Below are positions 12,443-12,794 of a DNA stretch of 12,794 bases, piece after piece. Below the pieces are notes generated by a model. It was not told where the DNA came from. It did not search any database and worked only from the letters and a program-made list of their open reading frames with translations. The position numbers and the translations under genes were made by a program. The stretch covers positions 1 to 12,794 of the forward strand of contig CANJXD010000117.1 in NCBI GenBank assembly GCA_947478535.1, in the 5' to 3' direction. The DNA is from Acetobacteraceae bacterium. Lineage in GTDB: Bacteria; Pseudomonadota; Alphaproteobacteria; Acetobacterales; Acetobacteraceae. How positions within the stretch are numbered: position 1 is the first letter of the stretch; every line of letters begins with the position of its first letter.

Positions 12443-12794
12443 ACCAGCCCATCCGCGCCATGCTCGCGCGCCAGCCTGCCGCGCGCGACCAGCCAGTTGA
12501 TATGGGCGATGCCCTCGCCGATCACGAAGGTGATCTGGTCGTGGTCGAAATCCCGCGTGAACATCAGCCGCGCCGCGTCATAGGCCGTGCGCGGTTCGAC
12601 GCAGGCGGCTTCCAGCAGCGCGAGGCGCTCGGCGTGGTGTTGCGACAGCCAGCGCAGGCGATGGTGCAGCCCGAGGAAGGGCTCGCCATGGGAGGGCAGC
12701 ACCAGCGTCTCCTCCGGCAGGCCCAGCAGGGCTCGGTTCGACTCCAGGAAGGCGCCGAGCGGATCACCCTCCGGTTCCTCCGGAAAGACGCCGA
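12421..12794 (-). CDS. MBL-fold metallo-hydrolase, C-terminal part
   Basis: The minus strand is open from the window edge to a TAG at 12423-12421, giving the last 123 residues of a larger protein; the N-terminal zinc motifs are outside the window. What is seen matches the end of the metallo-beta-lactamase fold: VFPEEPEGDPLGAFLESNR, then VLPSHGEPF, whose His is the usual last metal ligand, then RLRWLSQHHAERLALLEAAC. A small winged-helix-like tail follows (YDAARLMFTRDFD to the C-terminus), as in LACTB2-like and related hydrolases. The substrate is unknown; such proteins include thioesterases, glyoxalase II-like enzymes and nucleases. It faces the Bug-type gene tail-to-tail, 35 nt apart. An internal GTG at 12702 is not the real start, since homologous sequence continues upstream. 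Confidence 0.85.
   Translation of the reverse strand, partial: GVFPEEPEGDPLGAFLESNRALLGLPEETLVLPSHGEPFLGLHHRLRWLSQHHAERLALLEAACVEPRTAYDAARLMFTRDFDHDQITFVIGEGIAHINWLVARGRLAREHGADGLVRYRSAR

Noticed and set aside
1..12794. CRISPR array, rRNA genes, insertion-sequence transposase or toxin-antitoxin pair
   Set aside because: No regularly spaced repeats, rRNA motifs, DDE-type transposase or recognisable toxin-antitoxin genes were seen.

Overview
The window looks like the chromosome of a high-GC alphaproteobacterium, most plausibly an Acetobacteraceae (Roseomonas-like) or related lineage. The support is very GC-rich coding with long antisense open frames, PcaHG, dipeptide-type ABC and Bug-type proteins. 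The taxonomic guess is inference from composition and gene content only.

Left region (1-1915): the right-hand end of an integrated mobile element. It holds a complete P4-type tyrosine recombinase (minus strand), a possible partial gene running off the left edge, two sets of short repeats that could be recombinase or accessory-protein sites, and a 45-bp 3' remnant of a tRNA-Lys(TTT) gene with CCA. That remnant is the expected attachment-site half. The rest of the element and the intact tRNA should lie to the left, outside the window.

Middle region (1916-4843): chromosomal flank with a small secreted protein (57 aa), a membrane fatty-acid-hydroxylase/sterol-desaturase family protein, and a DadA-like FAD oxidoreductase. 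A C-rich, G-poor stretch and a promoter/operator-like region follow.

Right region (4844-12385): a tightly packed plus-strand operon. pcaH and pcaG encode the beta and alpha subunits of protocatechuate 3,4-dioxygenase. A complete family-5 (dipeptide/nickel-type) ABC importer follows: substrate-binding protein, two permeases and two ATPases, with three ATGA overlaps. A Bug/TctC-type binding protein ends the set. The dioxygenase opens the ring of protocatechuate, and the transporter and Bug protein probably bring in the carbon source that feeds it, possibly an aromatic acid or conjugate rather than a peptide. No other pca genes and no regulator are visible. A convergent MBL-fold hydrolase gene, cut by the right edge, closes the window.

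The most interesting unit is the ring-cleavage dioxygenase fused at operon level to a peptide-class ABC importer. The element end is a clear tRNA-targeted insertion with unexplained repeat structures.
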